NCBI GenBank assembly: GCA_010093515.1
Contig: MU001680.1
Span: forward strand, 200,318-264,317
Length of the DNA: 64,000 bases
Source: Lineolata rhizophorae
Taxonomy: Eukaryota > Ascomycota > Dothideomycetes > Lineolatales > Lineolataceae
Direction of reading: 5' to 3'
Shown here: positions 23,417 to 35,770 of the stretch, in pieces
How the letters are laid out: every line of letters begins with the position of its first letter
Numbering within the stretch: the first letter of the stretch is position 1
Notes under the pieces: model-generated
The model's input: only the letters and a program-made list of their open reading frames with translations
Told to the model about the DNA's origin: nothing
The model's database searches: none
Made by a program: the position numbers and the translations under genes

Positions 23417-23800
23417 ATGTCGTTCGCCAAGGAATTCGTCGTGTTTCCTCGCCAGGAAAGCGAGATTGAGGAAAGCCAATACGTCCCCTATCCGTCACTT
23501 GGCCACGAGTTCGGAATTCTGTTCGGATTCGTCGGTGCTTTCATCGTCTGTATGTGCTCCTCAAAGACAATTTCTCCGTTCCATAACGCATTTGACGCGC
23601 ACGCGCGACTCCCAAGACTATTCCTCGGTACCTTGAACTAACAACGCGGACCAGTTACCGTCCTGTTCTACCTCTGGTGGCTCACCTTCCTCAAGCGCGA
23701 GGAGAGCAAGGAGAGGACCCGTGTTGAGGACCTCCGGTCCAGGGGTCTTCTGAAGGAAGGTCCTTATGCGACCGGCGACGCTGGAAAGGTGCAGCAGTAA
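23417..23800 (+). CDS. Small single-pass membrane protein, 92 residues
   Basis: Two exons, 23417-23549 and 23655-23800, with donor GTATGT and acceptor GACCAG; the phase is exact. The product begins MSFAKEFVVFPRQESEIEES and has one hydrophobic segment across the intron junction (FGFVGAFIVFTVLFYLWWLT). A charged cytosolic-looking stretch KREESKERTRVEDLRSRG follows, and the protein ends GKVQQ. The intron splits the membrane helix. The clean splice signals, sensible codon use and the continuous helix across the junction argue that it is real although short. I do not recognise a family; mitochondrial-inner-membrane or ER small proteins can look like this, but nothing decides between them. Confidence 0.8.
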
Positions 23801-25220
23801 AATCTCTCGGTCGCGAGAGTTTTGAAATGGAGCAGGTGGTGCTTGGCTGCTTTGTATACCCGACCGGCGGAGGAATAATGAACATCTTCCTGTATTTCTA
23901 AAATTATTGGGACGACCTTTCTTTCGGTTGGTACGCGCATCGTCGAGGTGCACTAGGTATTTAATGATCTAAAATGCCCCTAAACGGTACTATCTACGCA
24001 GTAGATTAGTTTTCTGGAGTGGCTTGCGCCGGTCACGGGGTGGCTGGGCACGGCTTTGTAACCGGACCCGGGTATACCATGATTGTGGCTTTCTTAATAG
24101 GGCGCATAATTGCAGTCGCACCATTTTTCCTTGAGAACACACCGTTATTTTTGTGCACCAGTGGCGCATGTGCGTACCAACTTTCCGCAAGCAGCACTCT
24201 CTTGTGATGATTCCTTTCCATGCTTGTGTACTCCGTATTTGCGATAAAACTCCCCGTAAGCGACAGGAAATTCAATAGGCTATTTATATCCCGCGACTAT
24301 AGGAAGCCCGTATCGGGAAGGACAGTGGCGCTCTTGAATTTATTGAAATTTTCCCCATTTTCTCGACGTCCCTCGTACTGGGGCTTATACTGGTACTCGG
24401 GTACCAAGGGTCCCGATTTGTGATTGGCTGAGCTGACGGTGAGAGAGGGTCTCCCAAGCGTCCAATGGTGGCCGTTTTGGGAAGGCGAGGTCGGCCGCGT
24501 GGCTTTCGTCGAACGTCGTCCAGAAATGAAATGCAGATGGACTCGCAACCTTATTCGCGACCCGGGGACATTTGAATGGCTCGAATGACCTCCAGTGGGT
24601 CGAGGCTTGCCCGCTTTGTGCGAGACTTGCCCCCGCTGCACCTAAGGCAGTTATACATGGCGGGGGCTATAAGTTGGCCAGTTGTCTAACGGGGCTGGGA
24701 GCGAGTCATGGGCTTTCGTTGCGTCGTTTCGACCGTGGACCCGGATTTGGGGCGCACTAAGAACGACGGCTCCGGCGGACGGCTCCCCGCCTTGGTGGTG
24801 AGGATGGGTTGAAAATTTCGGCACTTCGATGGTCCAAACTTCACTTTCTGTTCTGGTGCCGCCTCGTTGACTTCTGTCCTACACCCACGACTACGACTAG
24901 CTTCATGCGCCCTAGGACTAGGATTGCAGGCCGCACGAACCTTGGTGTGTGTCGATGCATGCAGCATCGTATTCACCGAAGGTGGAATCTCACTACGGAA
25001 TGGAGAGGGGGAGACCAAGGCTACGCGTGGTGTGAGTGGCTGCTGTGGATGAGGGGCAGCCTGCGGTCATGCCCACCCCATTGGCTACTCCAACCCTATT
25101 GGGGCAGTCATGTTTCACTCTGAGACGTTCTTAGCACGTAGTATGAGTGTGCATGCTGATGGAAAACTACCGGAATCAACTGGTATACGCAACTTACTAC
25201 AACTTGAACAAACAGAAAGA
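23801..25220. other. Convergent intergenic region, no gene seen
   Basis: About 1.4 kb between the 3' ends of the small membrane-protein gene and the MFS gene. TACTCCGTA (9-mer) lies at 24229-24237, and TA-rich runs lie at 24210-24420. No family was recognised. Confidence 0.5.
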
Positions 25221-26970
25221 TCAGTCGCGCTTCACTCCTACCCGTCCAATCCTCCTCAGTCCCCAAATACTCACCGCAACCGTCACAGCGTTCAGTGCCA
25301 GACAGTACCAAAACGCTGCCCGGTATCCTTCTAGCAAACTCATCGCTTGATCCTCTCCTTGGGCCCCATCCGCAGCCGCCTCGCCCCCGTGAGCCAGCGA
25401 GCCTTCGCCCAGCCCGCCCTCGCCATCACACTGCTCGCGATAACGGCGCTCGTCGCCAACCCGACGCTCTTACCGACCTGCGCGACCGTGTTGAAGACGC
25501 CGCCGGCGAGGCCCTGGGTGCGGGAGTCGAGCACAGACGTGATGAGCAGGTTCGCGACGGTGAAGAGGGCGTCGGCGGCGACGGGGATGAGCAGCAGGCC
25601 CGGGAACGGCGACGCCGAGTATGAACAGCCGGATTCGGCAACGGCCATGAGCGCCGGCCACGCGCAGCTGAGCACCGTGCTGGCCAGCACGAGCGCGTCC
25701 GCGCGCACCCGGTGCACGATGGCGCCCATGAAGATGTTGGTGATGGCGCCGGAGATGGGCGTGGCGAGGAAGAGGAGCGACGACCGGGAGGCGCTGAGGT
25801 GCTGGACTTCTTGGAAGTAGAAGGTCAGGAGGTTCTCGATGGCGTTGAAGGTGCCCCAGGTCATGAAGACGTTCAGACAGATCGTGGTGAAGACTCGATT
25901 GCGCCAGAAGGAGTTCAGGATGAGGGCCGGCTTCTTGATTCGTTCTTGTCGTCCCACCCAGAAGACGAAGGCGGGAATCAAACAGATCGATGTCACAAGG
26001 AGTGCAATGGTAGAGCTGTCTTTAATGCTTGACGTGCGCCCGGTGAGTACTCTGTTGGTTTGCAGCTAACTACCAGCGCAGGTCTTTTGTTCTATATCAC
26101 CCTTGGAGAAAGTGAATACTCACACGAATACGTAAGACATCATTCCCAACGAGGCACTGGCGATGATGGCTCCAACCCAATCGATGTGGTGTAGGAACCG
26201 GTCCCACGTTACTGGAGCTGGTTTCCCAATGTTCTTGGGCATGCCCCACCATGCCACCACAAAGATGATCGTGTTGAATATAGCAGCCATGTGGAACCCC
26301 CATTCCCAGCCAATGCCGTCAGCGGAAAACCCGCCCACCGTTAGACCTATAGAAAATCCAATCGGCTGGCCGCCGCCCATGGCGGCAAAAGCCACGTTCC
26401 TGCGCTTCCCGGGAGGAAACGTGTTTGTGATGATGCCGACTGATGAGGGAAGACAGAATGAAATGGCAATGCCGGCAAGAGCGCGGAACAGGATCAGTTG
26501 TAACCCGTCCTGGGGAAGTCCACATGCCATCGTAAACACGGACTGGAGGAAGCAGCCCAGCAGATACATTGTTCGAACACCGATCACGTCTGCTACCGAG
26601 CCTGATAGAAGTAGCGCACAACCACATATCAGGGCGTAGATTGACGCAGGCCTGATGAAGTATCAGCACTCGCCCTCTCCGCAGTCAATTGTTCTCGAAG
26701 ATTAATAGGAAGCCATTCGTCGAATTTTGGGAATAGCTGCAGACCACGTCTCACAAACAACCAAAGACAAAAGGAGGGAGAAACAAAAAATGCCAATCGT
26801 AGACCCTTCTTAACCGGAACGACACACAGACACGAAACTCACCAAAGCAGCAAATCATCCTCCAACCCAACATCCCCCGCCACAACCGGCAACATCACCG
26901 TCACCAACCCAACCAGCAAGGCGCCGATCCCTGTGACGCACGTAACAAAGAAAACACTAGCCGCCGTCAT
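25221..26970 (-). CDS. MFS drug/H+ antiporter-like transporter (DHA2-like), frameshifted near C terminus
   Basis: Three exons read from the minus strand: from 26970 or further upstream to 26843, then 26651-26124, then 26051 to about 25413. Introns have donors GTGAGT and acceptors ATCAG and AACAG with exact phases. The product is a many-helix transporter. The segments MTAASVFFVTCVTGIGALLV, WPASIYALICGCALLLSG, LFRALAGIAISFCLPSS and the loop GRTSSIKDSSTIALLV resemble 14-helix DHA2-type proteins such as yeast YOR378W. After VGLATSAVIASSVMARAG the frame runs into a foreign Arg-rich tail and a stop at 25340, whereas the -1 shifted frame carries a normal family C terminus (LLEGYRAAFWYCLALNAV ... LRRIGRVGVKRD) ending at 25221. 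One base thus seems missing within a G-rich run near 25408-25421. The N-terminal start is also unclear: an ATG at 27176 opens an Ala-rich frame that is out of phase with the transporter. The substrate is unknown. Confidence 0.82.
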
Positions 26971-27135
26971 GCTCTTCGACACGCCCCACTCGACCGGCGA
27001 CGCACGCGCAGCATCTCCGCCGACGCCGCCGTCTCCCTCCAACGAGCGCCGCGCGCCGCCATCTCTCGCACCGCGACCGCCACGGCTTGCGTTGTCGAAG
27101 CGGCCGCCGGCTGGACGGGCTCGAGCTCGAGGGCA

Positions 27136-27166
<31 letters not shown>

Positions 27167-27176
27167 GTGAAGCCAT

Positions 27177-30100
27177 TTGTTGTCGAGGCGCCCGTTTCGC
27201 CGGTCTGCGCGGGTACGGGGCAGCCTGTGTATTTTCGAATTGAAGGGGACTAGTTCGAGGGGAGTCTGACTGGGCGCTTTGGGGATGAAGAGCTGCCTAT
27301 CATGGTCCGCACAGTCCTTCGAAATCCGGATGTTGTCCTTGCGCTCGTGGAGTTTGTCTCGTGCTATGTATCTCAAGTCTGCCAAGCCAAGATGACTTCT
27401 TTTTTTTTTCTTCTCAAAGCTGTTGACCTCATTCTACGAGGCTGCTTGCATGCACGATTTGCCGGAGGCTCAATTGAAGGGAGAGCTGCAGCGCGCCTTA
27501 CAGCGCACGCCAAGCCGAGACCGCTCGGCGCTCTAACCCGCAACGGCAGTTCGAACACTTAATAGGCCCTTACTGTCAAGCGGATGAATATGTATTTCGC
27601 TGATCGTGACTGGAGCAAGTTGGAGATCTACATACCTGGTGTTAAGGCTGGGCATTACGTCTGTTCGGCTTGGCGCAGTGCCAATTCCGTAGATATGGTA
27701 ATTGGTCATCAGGGAACTTGCACGTGACTCTACTGCATTAAATTGCCAGTTAAACTCAAAATAAACCACGCAGACCAGTATTACTTCTAGTCCGAGACGA
27801 CAAGTTCCAAAGCTTAGAATCTTAGACGCTACCACTCTGCGCACGTTGTTAGACCCCCGCTAGCTTGGTGACCAACAACATTGCGTTGACTTCAATTGAC
27901 GGGTATAACGGTCATACATCTACATTTTCTAGAAGGGTAGCCAGTTGAAACTTGGATAACGTGGTCAGACAGCATTGCAGCAAATAATACGTCCGAATGC
28001 TTTGTGGAGATGATTGAGTGGGATGCTTTCGAACTAGATAGAGGAAGGGACTGCCCGTTCTTAGAGGGTAACCAAGATAATAGCTACGGATGCACTTCTG
28101 TGCGACGGGAGGTAACAGGGAAGGGCTGAAGGAAGGGAGAATGTGGGTTGGAAACGTTAGTAACAACTACCTTCAACACGTTCCAGCGATCGTGGCCTGA
28201 ATTCGCTCTGAGCGCTGCCGGGAAATGTGAAGGTTCACCTTGACAACATTATTTTCGGTGCCTTGCAGATAAAGGAAGTGGAGGATTGCCATGGGGATGT
28301 TGGAATGCGGTATTTAGCTTCGTGGTTGCTTCACAATATTTCAAGTCGGCAACTCAATACTGTAGGTCCGTACTCTATGCGCTTGGCTTAGCCTTTTCCA
28401 GTCTATAACACTTGTAAGGTGCGCTTGAAATTGTTTTGATTCGACTATATGTGATATAGAAAGACTATAGCGCATACGTGGTAGACATCTTGGTCTAGAA
28501 GACCCGATAGAGTGACCAAAACAACTGACGAGGGAAGAATTGAATCGAGTACCTCCTAACTAGAAGGTGGACAATAAACGAAAGACAATAGGGCTAAAAA
28601 GCTAGTGGACCAACCTATCCATCACATCATACTATTTGAAAACACATATTCTCCCGGTCGACGGTTTCTATTTCAAAGACTAAGGCTCAGGCTTTTGCTT
28701 GGTAGTAGTAACAGCCAAGCCGGGGCGTAGTTCATACTGCCTCGGAGAACATGGACGCATTCAGCTCACCGGTGACATGGTCAGCCATGCGAATTATTGC
28801 TTCGGCGACGGATAGCCTCTACAACGTCACGGCGAGTAGGGTGAAAAGGACAGATGTTCGGGGTTGTGCCAATGAGAAACTAGGAGGAATTTGGTCCGCG
28901 CCTTGCTTGTTAGCGGCCTGCGTGCGTCCAAAACGGCAGTCTCGCGAGATCCAGACCCACTTGTGGGTACGTCGTACGTGTACCTCCGAGCGCCGTGATA
29001 AGGAGGTAACTGCTTGCAGCGGGTATCCCAAATGATGGCGACGCGCTTAATCATCACCTGCGGTGTCCCCTGATGTCCCAGGTTGATGCCGAAGCCGGTC
29101 GACGATTGGCAAGGCGGGCGTTGAGCGGAACGTTTCTCCTGTACCGAGCGTCGGACGCTCCGCATCTCGTAGCAGTTGCTCGTGAGACGTGCTGGAGATT
29201 TGGCGGAGTGTTCAATTTGGCTGCCTTGTCGATAGGCATTCAGATGGCAGAGAGTAGCACCGGGTAGAACGGGCCAGACACACTATCGCGATTCCACATG
29301 CAAGCAAGCTTCCTGCAAAGAGCGGGACACGGAAGCCGACGAATCGCAACTCGAGCCATCATCGGTCGGGCAAGAAAGATTGGTCATGAGCGGGTCTGGT
29401 CATGTCTCGTGGAGCGCGGGCCCCCGTGGGCACATACAAAGCCGCAGCCGGCCGACAGCGGGTGCCGTGACACTTGGCGCCGCGCTGTTGCATACGTAGA
29501 ACTCCGTAGGTATGCACTGCGGTATGTAGAAAAACGCTCCGGAGGCGCGTGGCCCACGGTGGCTGTGCCTGCGCCAAGCCATGGCGGGAAAGGCGCCAAT
29601 GCGAGGCCGCGCACGGCAACCGGCAGGCGGGCGTGCCCTGCTCTGCCCTGATCTGCCCTGCGCCGCCGCCGGCCATTTACTCTACATCAGCACCCGACCG
29701 CTCCGCTCCAACTGCCTCTCCCATCCTTCTTCCTGCCCTGCTGCCCGCAGACTACTCTCGACCTTGCAGACCTGCCACTCTGTTCGGGTCATCAACACCT
29801 GCCACCCACCACCCACCACCTAACCCCGACTCTTTCGCGCTCGTTCGTGTAAGACCCGTGTCCAACCAGCCTCTCCAGCCGGGTCGTCGCGCGTCTCAGC
29901 CATGCTGCTGCCCAGGGACATTGTGTAAGTCTGCCGGGATCTCCCTTATTTCCCTACTAGTCTCTCTTTTCCCCGTCCGCGACGGCGCGACGCCGTTCGC
30001 TGTGCTGTCGTCATCACCCCGTTGCTATTACCCGCTCCATGACCACCACAACCACCCAATGGATCAGGCCTGCGCCATCGCCACCAGGGTCGTGCGCGAA

Positions 30101-30597
30101 TTGCCGGCAACGGGCTGTGCCCGCCTTTCCAGCAAAGTCTTCTTTGTTCCTGCCGCTTTTCCGCCTCTGCCTTGTTCGCTGCTTTGCTTGCTTTGATGCC
30201 TGCCCTGTTCTAGCCTCTTCCGTTTTCCAAATACTCGTCGTAAGGCGGCTGTCCCGTGTACCCGTGCCACACCAACACAGCCCGCGTTGGTCCGGACAGA
30301 TCCGTGGGCTTTACACAGCTCTCTTTATTACAATCCTATCCTCCCACCATTCATCTGCCTCATTTCACACATACATACATACATACGCCTGTCCTTCGCT
30401 CCATCACCAATTCTACCTAGTCGCTTCCAATCTTCTCCTACTTCTCTCGTCTTCGCGCCGGCCATCTACTACCTATACCCCGCTCTCGCGCGCCGTTGGT
30501 CGATCGAACCACCACCACCACCACCACTCCCAGTCTTTGATTTTTGCCTTCTCTTTACAAGAGAATCATCTCACCGCAACCCAACCAACCGTACTAA
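27177..30597. other. Divergent intergenic region, MFS / RCR genes
   Basis: About 3.4 kb. The 27.6-28.7 kb part is AT-rich with no gene. The 29.0-29.6 kb part is GC-rich with spurious frames on both strands. From about 29.6 kb to the ATG at 30598 the plus strand is CT-rich, typical of a long fungal promoter and 5' UTR for the RCR gene; several short upstream frames may lie in that leader. An (ACAT)n microsatellite lies at about 30368-30387. Confidence 0.5.
30368..30387 (+). repeat. (ACAT)n microsatellite
   Basis: About five ACAT units in the CT-rich leader upstream of the RCR gene. Confidence 0.8.
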
Positions 30598-31185
30598 ATG
30601 CCCGTCAGGTGCGAGGAGGACCAGTTCGGCAACCCGACGCGCTGCTACCGCACCTACTCAGCCTGGGACGACTGGGCCCGCTGGGTCGTTCTAGCCGTCA
30701 TCATCGTCGGCTTCTTCCTGCTCTTCGTGCTGTGCTCGTGAGTGGCCTCCCCCTCCGCAACCCCTCCCGCGACTAACCCGGCGCCCCTCTCTCTTCACAG
30801 CTGCATAACAGCCCGCCGCCGCCGCCGCCGCGGCCTGCACCCCTACCGCGGCACCGGCTGGGCCCTCGGCCGCCACGGCCCCGTCACGTACAACCCGTCC
30901 GCGACGAGCGCGCCGCCGCCGGGCCAGAACCACTACTACTCGTACTACAACACGGGGGGGTCCGCTGCGCCCCAGCAGCCGCAGCCGCAGCAGTGGGACG
31001 CGGCGCCGCCGTACTCGCCGCCGCAGGGCGGCTACTTCGGCGGTCCCGCCGGGCGCGCCGGCCCCGCGGAGTACGAGATGGGCGCCGTGGGCAGGCCCGA
31101 GGGCGCGCATATCAGGGGCGGCGAGGACGTGTATAGTCCGCCGCCGGGGCCGCCGCCGGGGAAGAAGGACGATGTTGTGAGGTAG
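30598..31185 (+). CDS. RCR-family membrane protein (chitin / Congo-red-resistance type)
   Basis: Two exons, 30598-30737 and 30801-31185, with donor GTGAGT and acceptor TTCACAG; the exact phase gives 174 residues. The N-terminal part has paired Cys (MPVRCEEDQFGNPTRCYR), followed by SAWDDWARWVVLAVIIVGFF, one membrane helix. Immediately after, CITARRRRRRG then PYRGTGW match the juxtamembrane signature of the RCR family (yeast Rcr1/Rcr2). The tail is Pro/Tyr/Gly-rich with PPYSPP-like runs, as in yeast RCR proteins, where PY motifs recruit Rsp5. In yeast these proteins influence chitin deposition and plasma-membrane transporter trafficking via the ER, endosome and vacuole. The same general role is inferred here. 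Cell-wall or endosomal localisation cannot be decided from the sequence. Confidence 0.9.
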
Positions 31186-32633
31186 AGCGGTGCGCGGAGG
31201 TGATGGATGGGAAGGGGAGAGGACTGGAGAAGGTGGAGATGGGGGCGGGTTTGGGTTGGGGGCGTGAAATCGGGGGTGGTGGTTTTTCTTTGTGTACGGC
31301 TTGGGTCATGGGTTTACGATGAACATTGGGTTTCTTGGCTTTTCTTTTCTCTCTCCAATGGGCTCGGCTGGCGGGCTCGACTCGAATCCGACTCGGGACT
31401 TTTCCCCACCCCCGTCGATGCGGTTGTTTGCGGCTGTTGCCACACGGGTTCCAGTCTGTCCGGCTCGGTCGCGCCGTTCCCGGAAACGGAGTCGATGCGA
31501 GCTCCCGACGCGAGGGTTGCTGGAGTTGTTCTTTCCTTCTCCCTCTTGTTCTTCTTGCCGCCAAGGATGCGCGAAGATCAATCAAAGTCACGTTTAATGA
31601 GCAAAAAGGGCGGCAGAGGTTGCGCGTGCTGGTAGTCGAGAGTTCGGCGCGATAAGCTCGCGGGGGAGGGTCTACAGGCCGTGTCACTTCGGGGCTCGTC
31701 GAGGAGCGGGGAAGATGGGAGATGTGGGAGGGAGGGGTGGTTTTGAGATGGTTTGTGGAGCTATGCGGTATGGGATCCTAAGCCTTGGGCGCCGAGGCAT
31801 CTCCCGTTCGCCGTGGAATCGGAAGGGGGGGCGGATTTGGGCGCGGATTGTGGGCTTCTTGTGTTTTCATAGGTCCTAGAATCGAGGTATAGTTTCTTTT
31901 CTACCCCTTCCTCTGGATTCGTCAATGCTGAGCTGAGATGGTGAGTGGTGTGTGGCTGTGGAGATGAACTTGGTGAGGAGAGAGTGTGTAAGATTATCTA
32001 TTGGACGGATGGCCTGACTAGGTACTCTCGTAGAACGTCGCCTCGTCTTCGCTCCGCTTCACAACCCGCAGGTCTGAGCGGGAAGTTAGCAAGGACATCA
32101 GCCACAACCAAGTACACAAAGAAAAACAAAAAAATCTTTTATAACTCTATCAGAAGAACAATTCCAGTATCTTGGCGATAAAAAAAAAAAACCAAATGCA
32201 CCCGTTCCCTTTTCCATTCCCCTCCCTGTCCTAAGATCTACATAGCAAGTGCAGCGCTGACCAAAGCCAGCCAAGCCGAGTCCGAAAAGGGGGATGCCAG
32301 TACAGGTATTGCATGTGCGGAACGAGGAGACACGGAACACCCGAAAAAGACAAGACTAAAAATCCAAAACCGCAGATATTGCTTGCTTGCTTGCTTGCTT
32401 GCATACTTGCTTGCTTGCGTGCCTGCATATCGGACCCGAGAAAACGAACCCCGTACAAAAGCCCCACGACGCATCCGAACTCGTCTCCGCTCCCGATCCG
32501 CACCCACGCAATTTGCCCCGCCGCGCGCAGAGTCCGGGCCACGCGCGCCCGGGGAAGACAAAAACAAGGCATTTTGCGGCAACGCGCCTCGACGCACACG
32601 GCTCCTCATGCGGCATCCACCCTCCGGCGCGCC
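31186..32633. other. Convergent intergenic region, RCR / malic enzyme
   Basis: About 1.4 kb of 3' flank from both sides. A (TTGC)n tetranucleotide repeat lies at 32379-32418. GC-rich overlapping frames on both strands at 31.2-31.7 kb look non-coding. Confidence 0.5.
32379..32418 (+). repeat. (TTGC)n tetranucleotide microsatellite
   Basis: Six uninterrupted TTGC units, then a short interruption (ATAC), then three more units. Located downstream of the malic enzyme stop codon at 32634, probably in or beyond its 3' UTR. Confidence 0.9.
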
Positions 32634-35600
32634 TCACAAATGGCCGCGCACGCCGTTCAGCTCCCCCCCGCCCAACGCGAGGCCGCCTCTGCCGGTGCCG
32701 ACGATCTCGGCGGCGCCGTTCGGGCCGGCGCCATTGAGCGCGACGCGGCCGAGGCCGGCGGCGAGCTCGTCGGCGCGGTTGCGGGGCTCGGCGAAGGGGT
32801 CGTACATACGGCGGCGGACGTAGGCGTCGAGGTCCTGGTCGGAGAGGGCGCGGAGGGCGGGCTCGCGGTCGACGGCGGCGGCCTGGGCGGCGCGGATGAC
32901 GCCGGCGGTGACGGTGACGGAGACGTCGCGGATGCGGCGGATGTCCGGGTAGAGCCAGTCGGCGGCGCGCTCGGCGGGGGTGAGGGCGGTGGAGAGGGCC
33001 TCGGCCGAGGCGTAGATCATGGATTGGGTGACGTTGACCGACTTGGAGAGGATGGCGCCGAGGCCGATGCCGGGGAAGACGTACATGTTGTTGCCTGTGT
33101 GGTTTGAGGGCTTGGGTTAGTTTTGGTGGGCGCTTTGGGGTGCATGGGAAGGGGTTTGGGAAGGGGTTTGGGAAGGGGTGGGTGGGGTTGAGCTCTGTTG
33201 GTATAGGTACAAGGGGCTCGGAGGGGGCTGGTAGGGTACGTGTTCGGTGTAGGGAGGTTTAGTGTGGAGAGGGAGGCGGAGAGGAGAAGTAGAGAATGAC
33301 GCCGTAGCGAGGCAGAAGGGAGAAGGATGATGGGGCAGGAAGCAGCGGACACAATGCTTCTTCCGTATACGCAAAGTGGTCTGATGCGCTCGGAGGAACC
33401 CCGCACGAAAATGATGATGCTTGTGGCGCGCCTCGAGAGCCGACGTATAAAGTCCCTCAGAGGAAAAAAAAAAGGAACGTTATCATAGTAAGCCAGACAC
33501 GCCACACGTGCATCGCCTCCTGGGACCATTCCACTGGAACACGCAACAAGCAGAATTCCCGCAATTTCGACGGGGAAAAGAAAATTAAACAAAATACGAA
33601 GGGCGAATGCGAGCGAATCGATAAAACACGCGGCAAAAACAAAAACAAAAAATTAATGAAACAATTAACTCACCTTGCCCCGGTGTCATGACCTTGCCAT
33701 CCCACTCCTCGGCCGGGAACGGGCTGCCCGAGGCGAAGAGGCACTTGCCCTTGGTATGCCTGACGGCGTCCTCGAACGTGCACTCGGACTTGGAGCTCGG
33801 GTTGCTGAGCGGGAAGATGATGGGCCTCTCGTTGATGCGGGCCATGCGCTGCAAGATGTCCTTGTTGAAGGCGCCGCCGATGGTCGAGAGGCCCATGAGG
33901 ATGGTCGGCCGCACGTACTCGATGAGCCGCGACAGGCTCTGGATCTGCTTGCCGCCGTTGTCGTCGCGGCTGAAGTAGATTTTGTGCTCGGCGAGCTTGT
34001 CGCCGCGGTCGTTGGTCACCAGGCCGTTGCTGTCGACGAGCCAGAACTTGCGCCGGGCCTCGTCTTCGCTGAGGCCCTCCTTGACGAAGAACTCGACGAT
34101 CTGCTTGGCCACGCCGACGCCGGCCGAGCCGGCGCCCAGGAACACGGCCTTGTGATCCTGCACCGGCACGCCCGAGTGCCGCACCGCGTTGATGAAGCCC
34201 GCGAGCACAACGGCGCCGGTGCCCTGGATGTCGTCGTTGAACATGGTGTAGGTGTGCTGGTAGCGCTCGAGCGACGGGAACGGGTTCTTGAAGTCCTCGT
34301 ACTGGATCACGATGCTGTGGTTTTTTCAAGACGCGCGAATTAGCAACATAGAAAATTGAGACCCGAAAAAAAAAATCAACAGTAAGATATCTGGTAGAAC
34401 TTACCCCGGCCACCGCCGCGTCAGCGCCTCCATGAGCTCGTCCAAGAACTCGCGCTCCTCATCGGCCGTCACCTTCGGCCGCCTGGAGCCCATGTAGAGC
34501 GGGTCCTCAAGCAGAGCCTTGTTGTTGGTGCCGAGGTCGAGGGTGAGGGGGAGGGTGGCATCGGGACGGATTCCGGCGCAGGCAGTGTAGAGGGCGAGCT
34601 TGCCAACGGGAATGCCCATGCCGTTGACGCCCAGGTCGCCCAGGCCCAGGATGCGGCTGCCGTCCGTCACCACCGTGATCTCCACATTGTGCGGCCAGTT
34701 CTTGAGCACGTTGTAGAGGTTGCCCTTGTCGCTCCACGACAGGTACATGCCCTCGGGCTGCGTCCAGATCTCGTGCCACTTGAGGCAGGCCTCGCCGACG
34801 GTGGGCGTGTAGATCAAGGGGCACAGCTCCTGCGGATCGGCGCGTTAGTTATTTCCTTTCCTTTTCTATCTTGTCTCAATTGTCGCAGAGAGCGAGGTCT
34901 CCCTCGTGAAAGTTGCATAGCGCACCTTGACATTATCGGCGAGGAGTCGGTAGAAAAGGTGGACGTTGGTGGCGCGGAGGTGAGTGAGGTACTGGAATTT
35001 CTCCAGGGGAGTCTGCTTCATGGAGAGAAGCTTCAGGCCTGCGCGCGAAAAGGGGTGTTAGAATTGGTCAGGGGGAGCTCTTTGAAACGGCGCATTTCCA
35101 ACTCACAGCGTTCGGATTGAGCCTCGTAGTTGTCGATGGCTGGCGGGATCATCCCGTAGGTGCCGAGGTACTTGCGGACCTCGACCGGGTACGAGGTATC
35201 AAAGTCACCGCTCCTACAAGCATTGGTTGGTCGGGTGGAACTTGGGAAGACACCCTCAATCTTGCGAGGCCCGCTGGGTGGCTGAGGCGGCGGCGCCTGG
35301 CGGGCCTCGCCCACGAGGGGCACCTTCCAGCGAGCTTGAGGGAAGTCTTGCACGTACGTGGTAGAGAGCTGGCGGGTAGAGGATGGGGCGTGGGAGCCCG
35401 TGCCGTTGGTGAGAGTAGCCATGGAGCTGTCGGGGGTGTGGATGTGGATATTATCTTCCGTGTAGGCGTCGGCGGTGGGTTCGGGAGTAGGAGAGGAGGC
35501 GACAGCGGCGGAGGCAGCTGAGTACGTGTGTCTGGCGGTGGTTGTGGAGGAAGAAATGGAAATGGGTATATGGGAAGAGGAATAGGAACAAGGAGAAGAA

Positions 35601-35770
35601 TGAACAAGAAGGGAAGAAGAAGGTTGTTGGAGACGGGCGACTGCTGGTCGGCCTCGAGGGAGAGCTGAGGGAGTCAAGGGTAAAGGCCCGGGCGGCAAGC
35701 TTCTGAGGGAGGAGGAGGAGGAGGCATTGGCGCGGCGGGCCAGATATAAGGGCGGCGGTAGTTGTCGCAT
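32634..35770 (-). CDS. NAD(P)-dependent malic enzyme, probably mitochondrial
   Basis: Oxidative decarboxylation of malate to pyruvate. Five exons: 35770-35107, 35038-34926, 34829-34405, 34314-33674 and 33094-32634. Donors are GTGAGT, GTGCGC, GTAAGT and GTGAGT, and all phases agree, giving 767 residues; the last intron is long (579 nt). Signatures in order: LGTYGMIPPAIDNYE; YTPTVGEACLKW near residue 266; GLGDLGVNGMGIPVGKLALY near 315; PFPSLERYQHTYTMFNDDIQ with the metal-binding Asp pair; the dinucleotide fold FLGAGSAGVGVA near 459; and PIIFPLSNPSSKSECT. The N terminus MRQLPPPLYLARRANASSSS is Arg/Ser-rich without acidic residues and looks like a mitochondrial presequence. A second in-frame ATG at 35422 would give a 651-residue form closer to the usual length, so two start sites, and possibly dual localisation, are plausible. 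Cofactor choice is not clear from the sequence. Confidence 0.95.
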
